A DNA stretch of 64,000 bases from Shewanella gelidii (GTDB lineage: Bacteria; Pseudomonadota; Gammaproteobacteria; Enterobacterales; Shewanellaceae). Of this stretch, positions 35,416 through 44,453 are shown piece by piece. The notes below the pieces were generated by a model that was given only the letters and a program-made list of their open reading frames with translations, searched no databases and was not told where the DNA came from. The position numbers were made by a program, and so were the translations under genes. Where the stretch lies: assembly GCF_014647855.1 (NCBI RefSeq), contig NZ_BMPZ01000009.1:1-64000 (forward strand), read 5' to 3'. Numbering within the stretch: the stretch's first letter is position 1; each line of letters opens with the position of its first letter.

Positions 35416-36012
35416 CTACAGTGGCAAAGCTTGCTCAGCTATAGATTTCGCAATCGTTTCATCACAACCAAATTGCAGCAAAACTTCCTTCAGAATGGTG
35501 CGTTTTTTTGCCGTATTATTGTTGCTCGTCACCCAGTATTGGCTCTCTCCAATCTGCTTAGGATTCGCAGATGGACTTGCTTTTAGCAGAGCTTCTTTCG
35601 ATTTTGCAAAATACAAACGGTCTCGACCTTGAATTTGTAAAATCTTCTCGAATTTTTCACCCATCAATTGATGAACAGACTCAAGTGCAAATAAGAATTT
35701 TCCAACGGCACCTTTTTGCTGCATTAATAAAGTGGGGCTGAATAGATTATCAAAGCATATATCACTTAAAGCGACGTCTGCGGCCGGTTCTACCTCTGAT
35801 GTCTCTTGCGTTGCAACAATTGGCTCATTAGGACTGGATTCGACGACAGTTTCCATACTTGGCTGGCTAATCGATTCCGGCTCGGATTGCTCTTGCTGCG
35901 ACGTTGATAGGCCGAGTTCTCGCCGTAATATATCAGAAGCACTTTCACCAATGCGCACGGTTTTACTGGCAATATGGCGATAAAGCTCTTCATCTACTTC
36001 GATATACTTCAT
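35416..36012 (-). CDS. seqA: replication initiation modulator SeqA, 198 aa
   Basis: SeqA binds hemimethylated GATC clusters and sequesters oriC. The N-terminal oligomerisation domain (MKYIEVDEELYRHIASKTVR..) and the C-terminal DNA-binding domain (YWVTSNNNTAKKRTILKEVL) are clear. The linker between them (about residues 35-80) is longer and more acidic than in E. coli SeqA (181 aa). Its presence implies a Dam-methylating host. Confidence 0.96.
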   Translation of the reverse strand: MKYIEVDEELYRHIASKTVRIGESASDILRRELGLSTSQQEQSEPESISQPSMETVVESSPNEPIVATQETSEVEPAADVALSDICFDNLFSPTLLMQQKGAVGKFLFALESVHQLMGEKFEKILQIQGRDRLYFAKSKEALLKASPSANPKQIGESQYWVTSNNNTAKKRTILKEVLLQFGCDETIAKSIAEQALPL

Positions 36013-36346
36013 TTCTGTCCTTCCCTCTTCCTATGGCTTGCTTGCAACTTCAAGCGAACAAACGATTTGATTGAACCCAATTTTATTGTATTTGCAGCAA
36101 ACAGTTTATGTTTAAAACTCGAAAATTTAGACTGCAATAATCCTGAACCACCTTAAAATCAAGCTCTAGTTTAAGCCAAAAGAACCAGATAGATAAAGCA
36201 ACAAACCGACAAAAAACAAGGAAAACACTCACAAATACTTTACAAAACACAACTTGGATAAAAATCAAACGAGCAATGTACAAATCCTTGCCATTTGTCT
36301 GCAGAACAAGGCAAAATTCGACGATAAATTTGTAAAGGAATAAATA
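36013..36346. other. intergenic region between divergent seqA and ybfF
   Basis: 334 bp of AT-rich DNA that must hold both promoters. I see no RNA gene and no ORF worth calling. Confidence 0.6.
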
Positions 36347-37111
36347 ATGAATTACGAGTTATCAGGTAGTGGCAGCCCAGTTGTTCTGATACACGGACTT
36401 TTCGGTAATTTGGACAATTTGAAAACATTGGCGCGCGCATTAGAAAAAGCACATACCGTGATTCGTATAGACATTCCTAATCATGGTCAAAGTGAGCATA
36501 CGCAGAAGATGGGTTATGACGATTTAGCTTTCAAAGTTATCTCATTACTTGATTCATTAAACATTGGCCGTTGTCACCTCGTCGGTCATTCGATGGGCGG
36601 AAAAATTGCACTCGCAACCGCACTTTACTACCCAGAGAGGGTTCAAAGTGTCATTGCCGTCGATATTTCACCAGTTGCCTATGCGCAGCGACACAATGAC
36701 GTGTTTAATGCCCTGCTCTCAATGCCATTACCACAAATAGCAAATCGACAACAAGCGCTGCAACATCTACTACAAAAAGGTTTAGATGAAGGAACAAGCC
36801 AATTTTTGCTCAAAAGCTTGGCCAAAAATGAAAATGGTTTTTACTGGAAAATGAACCTTCGAGGTTTACGCGAGTGTTATCAAGATCTCATTCTCTGGAC
36901 GGTAAAAGATCAAGTTTATTCTGGTCCAACATTATTTGTCCGAGGTGGTGATTCCGACTATATCCAGTTATCACACAAACAAGAGATCTTAAGACAATTC
37001 CCCAATACCGAAGCCAAAACTATTCAAGGTGCTGGGCATTGGTTACATGCGCAAAAACCGGTTATATTCAATAAAATCGTTGCCGAATTTATTGAAAAAC
37101 ACGATTGCTAA
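36347..37111 (+). CDS. ybfF: alpha/beta-hydrolase, YbfF-type esterase, 254 aa
   Basis: The alpha/beta-hydrolase fold shows the oxyanion segment VLIHGLFGNLDN, the nucleophile elbow GHSMGG (Ser) and the terminal His in GAGHWLH. It corresponds to E. coli YbfF, a thioesterase/esterase next to seqA. AAAGGAA precedes the ATG. The substrate is not known; YbfF hydrolyses acyl-CoA and short esters in vitro. Confidence 0.92.
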   Translation: MNYELSGSGSPVVLIHGLFGNLDNLKTLARALEKAHTVIRIDIPNHGQSEHTQKMGYDDLAFKVISLLDSLNIGRCHLVGHSMGGKIALATALYYPERVQSVIAVDISPVAYAQRHNDVFNALLSMPLPQIANRQQALQHLLQKGLDEGTSQFLLKSLAKNENGFYWKMNLRGLRECYQDLILWTVKDQVYSGPTLFVRGGDSDYIQLSHKQEILRQFPNTEAKTIQGAGHWLHAQKPVIFNKIVAEFIEKHDC

Positions 37112-37220
37112 TCGTAGATTGAACATTAGTAAAAAGCCATAAATCATATAGCCCAATCAAGCGGAATATGCTATATTCGCGCCTCTTTTAATGACCACAG
37201 GGACATTTGGGGGTCGAAAC

Positions 37221-37442
37221 GTGTTAGCCCAATACATGCAGCAAATTGAAACGATAGGTTTGAATTTCTTTTTTGCCGCTATATTTTTCTTTATTGGCAT
37301 GGCAATTCACGACGTGCTCAAACAAGGCAAAGTCCCAAAGTTTGGTCAATATATTGTTTGGTTAGTTTTATTTCTCGGCTGTGCCGGGTTCATTGCAAAA
37401 GGTATTATTCAGGTCACTTGGGAGACCTCAGGGATCGGTTAA
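37221..37442 (+). CDS. DUF2788 small membrane protein, 73 aa
   Basis: The protein has two transmembrane helices (IGLNFFFAAIFFFIGMAI and YIVWLVLFLGCAGFIAKGII) separated by a short basic loop. I chose GTG 37221 because a G-rich ribosome binding site (TGGGGGT) precedes it and the family is about 70 residues; an ATG at 37191 would add ten residues but has no ribosome binding site. It lies 9 bp upstream of ybfE. Function is unknown. Confidence 0.75.
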   Translation: MLAQYMQQIETIGLNFFFAAIFFFIGMAIHDVLKQGKVPKFGQYIVWLVLFLGCAGFIAKGIIQVTWETSGIG

Positions 37443-37451
37443 AACAATAAG

Positions 37452-37724
37452 ATGGCGAAAGAAGCAACAGACAGAACGACCATTGATCTCTTTGCCGATG
37501 ATAAACGTCGAGGACGACCCAGAAGCAACCCGCTTCCTCGCGAACAGCAATTAAAGGTCAATAAACGAAATCAGATCCAACGCGACAAAGCGAAGGGACT
37601 GAAACGAATAGAGTTAAAGGTGTCACAAGATCTTTATGACGCCTTGAACCAAAAGGCTTTGGACAGTAACATCAGCCGAAGTCAATTAATTGAATTAATA
37701 CTGCAAGAGCAAGTTAGTCACTAA
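37452..37724 (+). CDS. ybfE: YbfE, LexA-regulated-type small CopG-like protein, 90 aa
   Basis: A small basic protein with TTIDLFADDKRRGRPRSNPL and a C-terminal ribbon-helix-helix-like segment (RIELKVSQDLYDALNQKALD..SRSQLIELIL). E. coli ybfE lies upstream of fldA and is named for LexA control. I see no LexA box directly upstream here; it would be read from the ybfF or DUF2788 promoter. Confidence 0.87.
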   Translation: MAKEATDRTTIDLFADDKRRGRPRSNPLPREQQLKVNKRNQIQRDKAKGLKRIELKVSQDLYDALNQKALDSNISRSQLIELILQEQVSH

Positions 37725-37777
37725 TTGAGTCTCTAATCCATCTCGCAGAAAAACGAAACTAATTTAAAGGAAAGACA

Positions 37778-38305
37778 ATGGCAACTGTAGGTCTTTTTTT
37801 CGGTAGTGACACAGGAAACACCGAAGCTGTAGCCAACATGATCCAGAAGAAGCTGGGCAAAAAAATGGTTGAGGTGAAAGATATCGCCAAGAGTACCAAA
37901 GAACAAATCGCTGAATACGATCTGCTAATTTTTGGTATTCCGACATGGTACTACGGTGAAGCGCAGTGTGACTGGGATGATTTTTTCCCTGATCTGGAAG
38001 AAATCGATTTTACAGACAAATTGGTTGCAATCTTTGGTTGCGGCGATCAAGAAGATTATGCTGAGTACTTCCTTGATGCCATGGGCATGGTAAGAGATAT
38101 TGTTGAACCACGCGGCGCTATTATTATTGGCCACTGGCCTACTGAAGGGTACGATTTTGAAGTGTCTAGAGGTTTAGCGGACGACGATCATTTTGTTGGC
38201 CTAGGTATTGATGAAGACCGTCAACCAGAACTGACTGAAGAACGTGTAGACCAATGGGTTAAACAAATTTACGAAGAAATGTGTCTCGCAGAACTCGAAG
38301 ATTAA
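37778..38305 (+). CDS. fldA: flavodoxin FldA, 175 aa
   Basis: FldA is a long-chain flavodoxin carrying FMN. The phosphate-binding loop GSDTGNTE is at residues 9-16, the FMN-stacking segments are PTWYYGEAQCDW and GCGDQEDYAEYF, and the protein is acidic. It donates electrons to biotin synthase, IspG/IspH and others. In E. coli fur follows directly; here a terminator and earP follow, so fur has moved. Confidence 0.96.
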   Translation: MATVGLFFGSDTGNTEAVANMIQKKLGKKMVEVKDIAKSTKEQIAEYDLLIFGIPTWYYGEAQCDWDDFFPDLEEIDFTDKLVAIFGCGDQEDYAEYFLDAMGMVRDIVEPRGAIIIGHWPTEGYDFEVSRGLADDDHFVGLGIDEDRQPELTEERVDQWVKQIYEEMCLAELED

Positions 38306-38326
38306 GCTTGTACGATTAAGCTCAAC

Positions 38327-38353
38327 AAAAGCGGCTGATATGGCCGCTTTTTT
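38327..38353 (+). terminator. terminator after fldA
   Basis: AAAAGCGGC-TGATAT-GGCCGCTTTTTTG hairpin, 22 bp after the fldA stop. Confidence 0.85.
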
Positions 38354-38397
38354 GTGTCTTCATTGAAAGATCAGAGTCTAAGATATTTGGAGCCCCC

Positions 38398-39576
38398 ATG
38401 GTTTTAGAAAAACGTTCTGCACACTGGGATATATTTTGCGCAGTCGTTGACAATTACGGTGACATCGGCGTGACATGGCGCCTAGCAAAACAATTGGCTG
38501 CAGAATATCAAATAGAGGTTAACTTATGGGTTGATGACTTATTTAGCTTTCAACATATTTTGCCCGATCTCGACCCAAATCTTAGCCTGCAGCGTTATGT
38601 AGGAGTCAATATCTATCAATGGAAACAACCCCTTGAAGCAAAATACCGGCCAGGTCATGTCGTTATTGAAGCATTTGCATGTGAACTCCCTAACGAAGTA
38701 AAGCAGAGTCTCAACGAGCAACACCAACTTGCACCAAGCCAAGTTCCCATATGGCTTAACTTAGAATACTTGTCCGCGGAATCATGGGTAGATGGCTGCC
38801 ATGCTTTACCTTCTTTGCAATCCACAGGCTTGAAAAAGCACTTTTATTTCCCGGGTTTTACCCAAAAGTCTGGTGGACTAATCTGTGAATCTTCCCTTAT
38901 TGAGCAACGAGAGAGCTGGCAGGCTAATCCTCAAAACCGCTTCAAGCTGTTTGATTCACTCGGACTAAAAGGAATAGAGACCGGACATCAAGTGATCAGC
39001 CTGTTTAGCTATGAAAACTCGGTATTGCTTTCTTTATGCCAATATTTGCAGCAAAACTCACGCCCAACTCACATACTCGTTCCCAAGGGACGAAGCCTTA
39101 CTAGCTTACAGAGCTTATTTCCTGCACCAGTTGAAGAACTGGCCGCCGGCGATCGAATTCAGCAAGGAAGTCTCACAATCCACATTCTACCAATGACAGA
39201 TCAGCAAGCCTATGATCAACTGTTATGGAGCTGTGATTTCAACATCGTCAGAGGTGAAGATTCCTTCCTAAGAGCGCAATGGGCAGCCAAACCCTTTATT
39301 TGGCACATTTACCCGCAAGACGAAGACTATCACCTTGTAAAATTAGCTGCTTTTTTAGAACGATACACAGAAAAACTGCCACCTATGCTCAAAGTGTTAA
39401 TCGACGCGTTAAACACAAATTTCAACCAAGAGTTGACCAGTGAAACCATTCGCAATTGGCACGAGCTACAAGATTTAACTCCTTTGCTGCTGCAACACGC
39501 ACAAAATTGGCCAAATGATGCATTAAATGGCTCAGATCTCGCAGAACGGCTAGTTCATTTCGTCAAAAATGGCTAA
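38398..39576 (+). CDS. earP: EF-P arginine rhamnosyltransferase EarP, 392 aa
   Basis: EarP is a GT-B inverting glycosyltransferase that uses dTDP-L-rhamnose to modify Arg32 of EF-P. The catalytic/nucleotide-proximal Asp pair lies in VVDNYGDIGVTWRLA (D18, D22) and the donor-binding segment IVRGEDSFLRAQWA holds the conserved Glu. GGAG precedes the ATG. It lies 45 bp upstream of efp, the usual pairing in EarP-type bacteria. The former name was DUF2331. Confidence 0.95.
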   Translation: MVLEKRSAHWDIFCAVVDNYGDIGVTWRLAKQLAAEYQIEVNLWVDDLFSFQHILPDLDPNLSLQRYVGVNIYQWKQPLEAKYRPGHVVIEAFACELPNEVKQSLNEQHQLAPSQVPIWLNLEYLSAESWVDGCHALPSLQSTGLKKHFYFPGFTQKSGGLICESSLIEQRESWQANPQNRFKLFDSLGLKGIETGHQVISLFSYENSVLLSLCQYLQQNSRPTHILVPKGRSLTSLQSLFPAPVEELAAGDRIQQGSLTIHILPMTDQQAYDQLLWSCDFNIVRGEDSFLRAQWAAKPFIWHIYPQDEDYHLVKLAAFLERYTEKLPPMLKVLIDALNTNFNQELTSETIRNWHELQDLTPLLLQHAQNWPNDALNGSDLAERLVHFVKNG

Positions 39577-39621
39577 GATACGCCACTGAAACAGAAGAAT
39601 CTAAATATAGGAATTATTGTA

Positions 39622-40185
39622 ATGAAAACTGCTCATGAACTCCGTCCTGGTAACGTCATCATGTTAGATGGCACCCCATGGGTTGTACAAAAGACAGAAA
39701 CGACTCGTTCTGGCCGTAATGCTGCAATTGTGAAAATGAAATTAAAGAATTTGTTGCAGGATTCGACGACAGAAACCACCTTTAAGGGTGATGACAAAAT
39801 GGAAGACATCATTCTTGAACGTCTCGATTGTACTTATTCTTACTATGCTGACCCAATGTACGTATTTATGGATTCTGAATACAACCAATATGATGTTGAG
39901 TCTGAAAACCTAGGGGACGCATCTGCATTTATTGTTGATGGTATGGAAGAGATTTGCCAAGTGACTTTCTATGAGGGCAAAGCTATCTCAGTCGAACTTC
40001 CAACGTCAATTACTCGTGAAGTCACATATACCGAGCCAGCAGCTCGTGGTGATACCTCGGGTAAAGTGATGAAGCCTGCAACCATTGAAGGTGGCGCAAC
40101 GATCACTGTTGCTGAGTTTGTCAAAACAGGCGATAAAATCGAAATCGATACACGCACCGGCGAATTCAAAAAGCGCGCATCTTAA
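39622..40185 (+). CDS. efp: elongation factor P, Arg32 type, 187 aa
   Basis: EF-P rescues ribosomes stalled at polyproline. The KOW-like N-domain carries Arg32 at the loop tip (TRSGRNAA) rather than Lys34, which marks the EarP/rhamnose modification class. The two C-terminal OB domains are complete (ending [18 protein letters not shown]). It is followed by a strong terminator. Its modification enzyme is the gene just upstream. Confidence 0.97.
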   Translation: MKTAHELRPGNVIMLDGTPWVVQKTETTRSGRNAAIVKMKLKNLLQDSTTETTFKGDDKMEDIILERLDCTYSYYADPMYVFMDSEYNQYDVESENLGDASAFIVDGMEEICQVTFYEGKAISVELPTSITREVTYTEPAARGDTSGKVMKPATIEGGATITVAEFVKTGDKIEIDTRTGEFKKRAS

Positions 40186-40221
40186 ACAATACGCCTTTCA
40201 TTCGCATCAATCACAGCGAAT

Positions 40222-40252
40222 AAAAAAAGCCAGAGCAATGCTCTGGCTTTTT
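40222..40252. terminator. bidirectional terminator between efp and nhaC-like gene
   Basis: AAAAAAAGCCAGAG-CAATG-CTCTGGCTTTTT hairpin between convergent genes. Confidence 0.9.
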
Positions 40253-40290
40253 AATGTCCCTCTGAAACAGCTTGCTTTGAATATCACCGA

Positions 40291-41673
40291 CTAAACAATC
40301 AATAAGAATCCAACAAAGGCAACAAAAGCGGCAATGAGAGCATAAGGCAACTGGGTAACAGCATGGCTCATAAGATTGCAACCCGAACCTTGCGCAGCTA
40401 AAACGGTAGAATCTGAATAAAAACAAGCTTGACTACCAAAAGAAGAGGCCGACAGCAATGCTCCGATTACTATCGGCATATCGGCCCCAACAGATTGAGC
40501 AAGCGGCATCACAATAGGAATCGTGACCGCAAATATTCCCCAACTTGAGCCCGTAACAAAAGCAAGTATCGACATCGCGACAAAAACAACAGCGGGCAAC
40601 ATGGTTGCGGTCATGTACGGACTGAGCGACTCAATAACATACTGAGGTAGCAACAATTGATCACACACATCCTTAAAGATAAAGGCCGCAATAACAGTTC
40701 CAATTGCTGGCAGCATACTTTTAAAGCCATCAATCATTTGCTCCATCATATCGGCAAGCGACATAAGGCCTTGCAGACCATAAAAAGGCAAGGTAATGGC
40801 CAGGGTTGCTAATAAACCCTTCCAGACATCAATATCGAAATAAACAGTAAAACCAACTAATAATAAAATCGGCACCAAAAAGTTATGCAACTGACCTTTT
40901 TTGCTACCGGCCTCGAACTCCTCACCTATGGCTTTTACTGCGTATTCGTCAGAGGTTTGAACCACTTCGTCCATATCAATGGTTTCCCCTTGTATACCTT
41001 GCTGAGCAAGTCGTTGCGCTTTGCCCATCGGGCCAAACGCAGGCACGATACCTAAGACAACGAGTAAAACAAGAAACACAGCAAACCATGCATAAAGCAT
41101 ATAAGGAATTGCCTGAATATAAACGCTAATCCCCTCTCCAGCTGCGGCGATACCGTTATCAACAAGCAATCCACCAAAAAAGACCGCCCAAGTAGACAAT
41201 GGGACTAAAACACATACTGGCGCAGCAGTTGAGTCCACGACATAAGCAAGCATCTCACGAGAAATCTTAAAGCGATCAGTCACTCGCTTCATGGTTTCTC
41301 CTACAGTTAACGCATTTAAATAATCGTCAATAAAAATGATGAGGCCTAAGAAGAAGGTCATGAATAAGCTTGATTTGGGGCCTTTGGCTAGCTTTAGCGC
41401 CTTTTCACCAAAAGCTAGAGCTCCACCTGTACGTACGAGTAAAGCAATCAATGAGCCAAAACTTCCACACACTAAAATCAACCAGCCAATGGTTTCATCA
41501 GCCATCACTTTGAGCGAAGTATCTGCCATTTGACTAAGCGTGGTTGTTGGGTCAATCAACAACAAGCCGACAATGGCTCCAATAATCAGTGACAATATTG
41601 GCCGACGTAGCCAAATAGCCAAAATTAACACCACCAATGGGGGGACCAAACTTAAAGATGTCGGTTCAGACAT
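40291..41673 (-). CDS. NhaC-family Na+/H+ antiporter-like permease, 460 aa
   Basis: This is an inner-membrane protein with 11-12 helices. The segments LIIFIDDYLNALTVGETMKRVTDRFKISREMLAYVVDSTAAPVC (interrupted motif around residues 110-155) and FVTGSSWGIFAVTIPI are characteristic of the NhaC/TC 2.A.35 superfamily. The substrate could be Na+, malate/lactate-type organic acids or amino acids; the sequence does not decide. A 19-bp palindrome lies 18 bp upstream of the ATG. Confidence 0.85.
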   Translation of the reverse strand: MSEPTSLSLVPPLVVLILAIWLRRPILSLIIGAIVGLLLIDPTTTLSQMADTSLKVMADETIGWLILVCGSFGSLIALLVRTGGALAFGEKALKLAKGPKSSLFMTFFLGLIIFIDDYLNALTVGETMKRVTDRFKISREMLAYVVDSTAAPVCVLVPLSTWAVFFGGLLVDNGIAAAGEGISVYIQAIPYMLYAWFAVFLVLLVVLGIVPAFGPMGKAQRLAQQGIQGETIDMDEVVQTSDEYAVKAIGEEFEAGSKKGQLHNFLVPILLLVGFTVYFDIDVWKGLLATLAITLPFYGLQGLMSLADMMEQMIDGFKSMLPAIGTVIAAFIFKDVCDQLLLPQYVIESLSPYMTATMLPAVVFVAMSILAFVTGSSWGIFAVTIPIVMPLAQSVGADMPIVIGALLSASSFGSQACFYSDSTVLAAQGSGCNLMSHAVTQLPYALIAAFVAFVGFLLIV

Positions 41674-41690
41674 TCCAAAAAACCCTCAGT

Positions 41691-41709
41691 TCAATAGATT
41701 ATCTATTGA
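41691..41709 (-). promoter_or_regulatory. 19-bp palindrome upstream of the NhaC-like gene
   Basis: TCAATAGATTATCTATTGA is a perfect 9-1-9 inverted repeat, 18-36 bp before the ATG. Position and symmetry suggest an operator for a dimeric regulator; the regulator is not identified. Confidence 0.45.
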
Positions 41710-42521
41710 TAATGAAAATAAACAGAAATTTTATGTTGGAATCATTTATACCAACAAAGCCGCAAATAATGACTTTAATCACGGTCAGAAACTAGCTTCG
41801 CTCAAACATCAAGCCGTCTACAGGTCAAAATGAATACATTGCTCACAACATGTGGACTTGCAATATTTGACGTTGAAGTGACATAGAAATCAGCGCATTT
41901 ATTTAATGATGCGGAAAATAATCCCAACCGCATAACGAGTCAATATATTTTTTCAAGTTTTACCTATATTTTTATCAAAAACGCTGTAAACACCCCACGG
42001 TAGGCGATTACAGCAACATAAGAACCGCTCCCTTTGAATTCACACTAAAAAATAAACGCTTATTCACTCACAATTTGGCACTGAATATACATGGAACCTT
42101 TACAAAACAAGGGACTTTTATGAGAATTCATTATGCAACATACGAATGACTCCAAAACACACAACAACAGCATTTTCCACCATAGAGCAATCCTTTTTAA
42201 GCACCATTTAGATGGATACACTAACCGAGCAACTTTTGGAGGTAAAATATTCTTATTTATGCTTTTAACTAAAACGAAATTTGGGTATTGTGTGGTTAAA
42301 TATGCCGACACACTCACTTTTCGAGTTCTACCGCGACTTTTACCAAGATAGCTACCACTACGTCACTATTTAAGTTGCTTCGGCAAAGGTTTATCAGACT
42401 AGTAAGAAAGCGCGAAAGCAAAACTCTGCTAGAACATTTATGATTTACAGTACAAGAGAGTCTCAAGAGCTTAGCTTTCAGGCTAGCTCAGAAGACAAGC
42501 ATGTACCATTTAGAGGTTTGA
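41710..42521. other. long AT-rich intergenic region before alaA
   Basis: About 810 bp without a credible gene. Two opposed open frames of 70-85 codons in the middle have no ribosome binding sites and no recognisable products. There are no tRNA or riboswitch hallmarks that I can see. Confidence 0.55.
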
Positions 42522-43736
42522 ATGCGCCCAATTATTAAATCACATAAATTAGATAGCGTTTGTTACGACATTCGAGGTCCGGTTCATAAAGAAGCACGCC
42601 GCCTTGAAGATGAAGGGCATCGGATCCTCAAACTCAATATTGGTAACCCTGCTCCTTTTGGATTTGAAGCACCTGAAGAGATTGTCCGAGATGTCATTTT
42701 AAACCTGCCAAGTGCTCAAGGCTATTGTGAATCCAAAGGGCTATTTTCAGCTCGAAAAGCCATCGTCCAACACTATCAAGCCAAAGGGATCTTTGGTGTC
42801 GATATAGAAGATGTCTATATCGGTAATGGCGTATCCGAGCTCATCATGATGGCCATGCAAGGCCTACTTAATTCAGATGACGAAGTCTTAATTCCTTCAC
42901 CTGACTATCCATTGTGGACGGCAGCCGTCAATTTAACTGGCGGCAAACCTGTGCATTACCGCTGCGATGAAGAATCAGATTGGTTTCCAGACCTAGAAGA
43001 TATAAAACAAAAAATTACGCCTCGAACTCGGGGGATCGTGCTGATTAACCCAAATAATCCAACCGGAGCGGTATATTCTAAAGAATTGCTTCTCGATGTT
43101 GTAGAGTTATGTCGTCAACACGACTTAATTTTATTTGCAGATGAAATATACGACAAAGTTTTGTATGACGAAGCTGAGCATATTCCAGCGGCAAGCCTTT
43201 CCGACGATATTCTTACCGTGACATTCAACGGATTATCAAAAGCCTACCGCTCTGCCGGCTTTCGAGTGGGTTGGATGATGTTAACTGGTAACTTAAAAGC
43301 GGCCAAAAACTATATTGAAGGCTTGGATATGCTTGCCTCAATGCGTTTATGCTCTAATGTACCGAATCAACATGCAATTCAAACAGCGTTAGGCGGCTAT
43401 CAGAGCATCAATGAGCTCATCGCACCGACTGGTCGCCTCGCGATTCAAAGAGACGTTTGCTACGAGCTGCTCAATGATATCCCTGGCGTGAGCTGTAAAA
43501 AGCCCAAAGGTGCTATGTATGCCTTCCCAAAACTCGACGTAAAAAAATTCAATATCAGAGACGATGAACGATTAGTACTTGACCTACTCAAAGAAAAAAA
43601 GATCCTGCTGGTTCAAGGTACGGCGTTCAATTGGCCAGAACCAGATCATATGCGAGTTGTCTTTTTGCCACACAAAGAAGATTTAGAAAAAGCCCTTATT
43701 GACTTCGGCGAGTTCCTAGAGACCTATCGACAGTAG
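42522..43736 (+). CDS. alaA: glutamate-pyruvate aminotransferase AlaA, 404 aa
   Basis: This fold-type I PLP aminotransferase makes alanine from pyruvate. PLP-binding Lys240 is in NGLSKAYRSAGFRVGW, Asn/Asp/Tyr sites are in NPNNPTGAVY and ADEIYDKVLYD, and the C-terminal MRVVFLP contains the substrate Arg. The whole length aligns with E. coli AlaA (405 aa). AGAGG lies six nt before the ATG. It is followed by yfbR as in E. coli. Confidence 0.95.
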   Translation: MRPIIKSHKLDSVCYDIRGPVHKEARRLEDEGHRILKLNIGNPAPFGFEAPEEIVRDVILNLPSAQGYCESKGLFSARKAIVQHYQAKGIFGVDIEDVYIGNGVSELIMMAMQGLLNSDDEVLIPSPDYPLWTAAVNLTGGKPVHYRCDEESDWFPDLEDIKQKITPRTRGIVLINPNNPTGAVYSKELLLDVVELCRQHDLILFADEIYDKVLYDEAEHIPAASLSDDILTVTFNGLSKAYRSAGFRVGWMMLTGNLKAAKNYIEGLDMLASMRLCSNVPNQHAIQTALGGYQSINELIAPTGRLAIQRDVCYELLNDIPGVSCKKPKGAMYAFPKLDVKKFNIRDDERLVLDLLKEKKILLVQGTAFNWPEPDHMRVVFLPHKEDLEKALIDFGEFLETYRQ

Positions 43737-43755
43737 ACTATTAATCGATACAAAT

Positions 43756-43784
43756 TAAAGCGGCATAGGCCGCTTTATTTTTTA
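43756..43784 (+). terminator. terminator after alaA
   Basis: TAAAGCGG-CATAGG-CCGCTTTA hairpin followed by TTTTTTA. Confidence 0.8.
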
Positions 43785-43842
43785 TATCCCATCCATTAAC
43801 TATGCTAATGTGTTGTTATATTGAGTGAAAAGAGAGAGGAAG

Positions 43843-44430
43843 ATGAGCCATCTATTTGCCCATTTAGCAAGAATGAAACTAATCCAACGTTGGCCGCTAA
43901 TGTACAACGTTCGAACCGAGAACGTACAAGAACACTCTTTACAAGTCGCGATGGTCGCACATGCACTCGCGATAATTAGTAACAAAAAATACGATAGTGC
44001 TTTAGACCCTTATCGCGCGGCAACGATGGCGATTTACCACGATGCTAGCGAAATATTAACTGGGGATTTGCCCACGCCGGTGAAGTATTTCAATAAAGAA
44101 ATTGAAGCGGAATATAAGAAAATTGAATCCATCGCTGAACAACGGTTACTCGAAATGGTGCCAGATGAATTTCAAGATGACTTTAGAGAACTCTTTGACT
44201 CAAGTGCGGCCGACCCAATATATAAAAAACTCGTAAAATCCGCAGATACCTTATGTGCTTATTTAAAGTGTCTAGAGGAACAAAGTGCTGGCAATAATGA
44301 GTTTAACACCGCGAAAAAAAGGTTAGAGAAAATGCTTGATGCAAACCCAGATCCTGCGGTTCGGTATTTTCGTCAATGCTTTATTCCAAGCTTTACGCTC
44401 AATCTTGATGATATCAACAAAATGTTATGA
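43843..44430 (+). CDS. yfbR: 5'-deoxynucleotidase YfbR, 195 aa
   Basis: This HD-domain phosphohydrolase acts on deoxyribonucleoside 5'-monophosphates. Metal ligands are His31 (VQEHSLQV), His66-Asp67 (YHDASE) and a later Asp in SADTLCAY. I start at ATG 43843 because GAGAGAGG precedes it and the N-terminus [19 protein letters not shown] matches the family; GTG 43825 would add six residues. It lies 23 bp upstream of the dGTPase-like gene, so two nucleotide hydrolases are co-transcribed. Confidence 0.94.
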   Translation: MSHLFAHLARMKLIQRWPLMYNVRTENVQEHSLQVAMVAHALAIISNKKYDSALDPYRAATMAIYHDASEILTGDLPTPVKYFNKEIEAEYKKIESIAEQRLLEMVPDEFQDDFRELFDSSAADPIYKKLVKSADTLCAYLKCLEEQSAGNNEFNTAKKRLEKMLDANPDPAVRYFRQCFIPSFTLNLDDINKML

Positions 44431-44453
44431 CAGAGGTTAAGGAGAGCTTTCCA

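Noticed and set aside
42060..42351. Two opposed open frames (71-85 codons) in the alaA upstream gap
   Set aside because: No ribosome binding sites, unlikely composition and mutual overlap; treated as non-coding.
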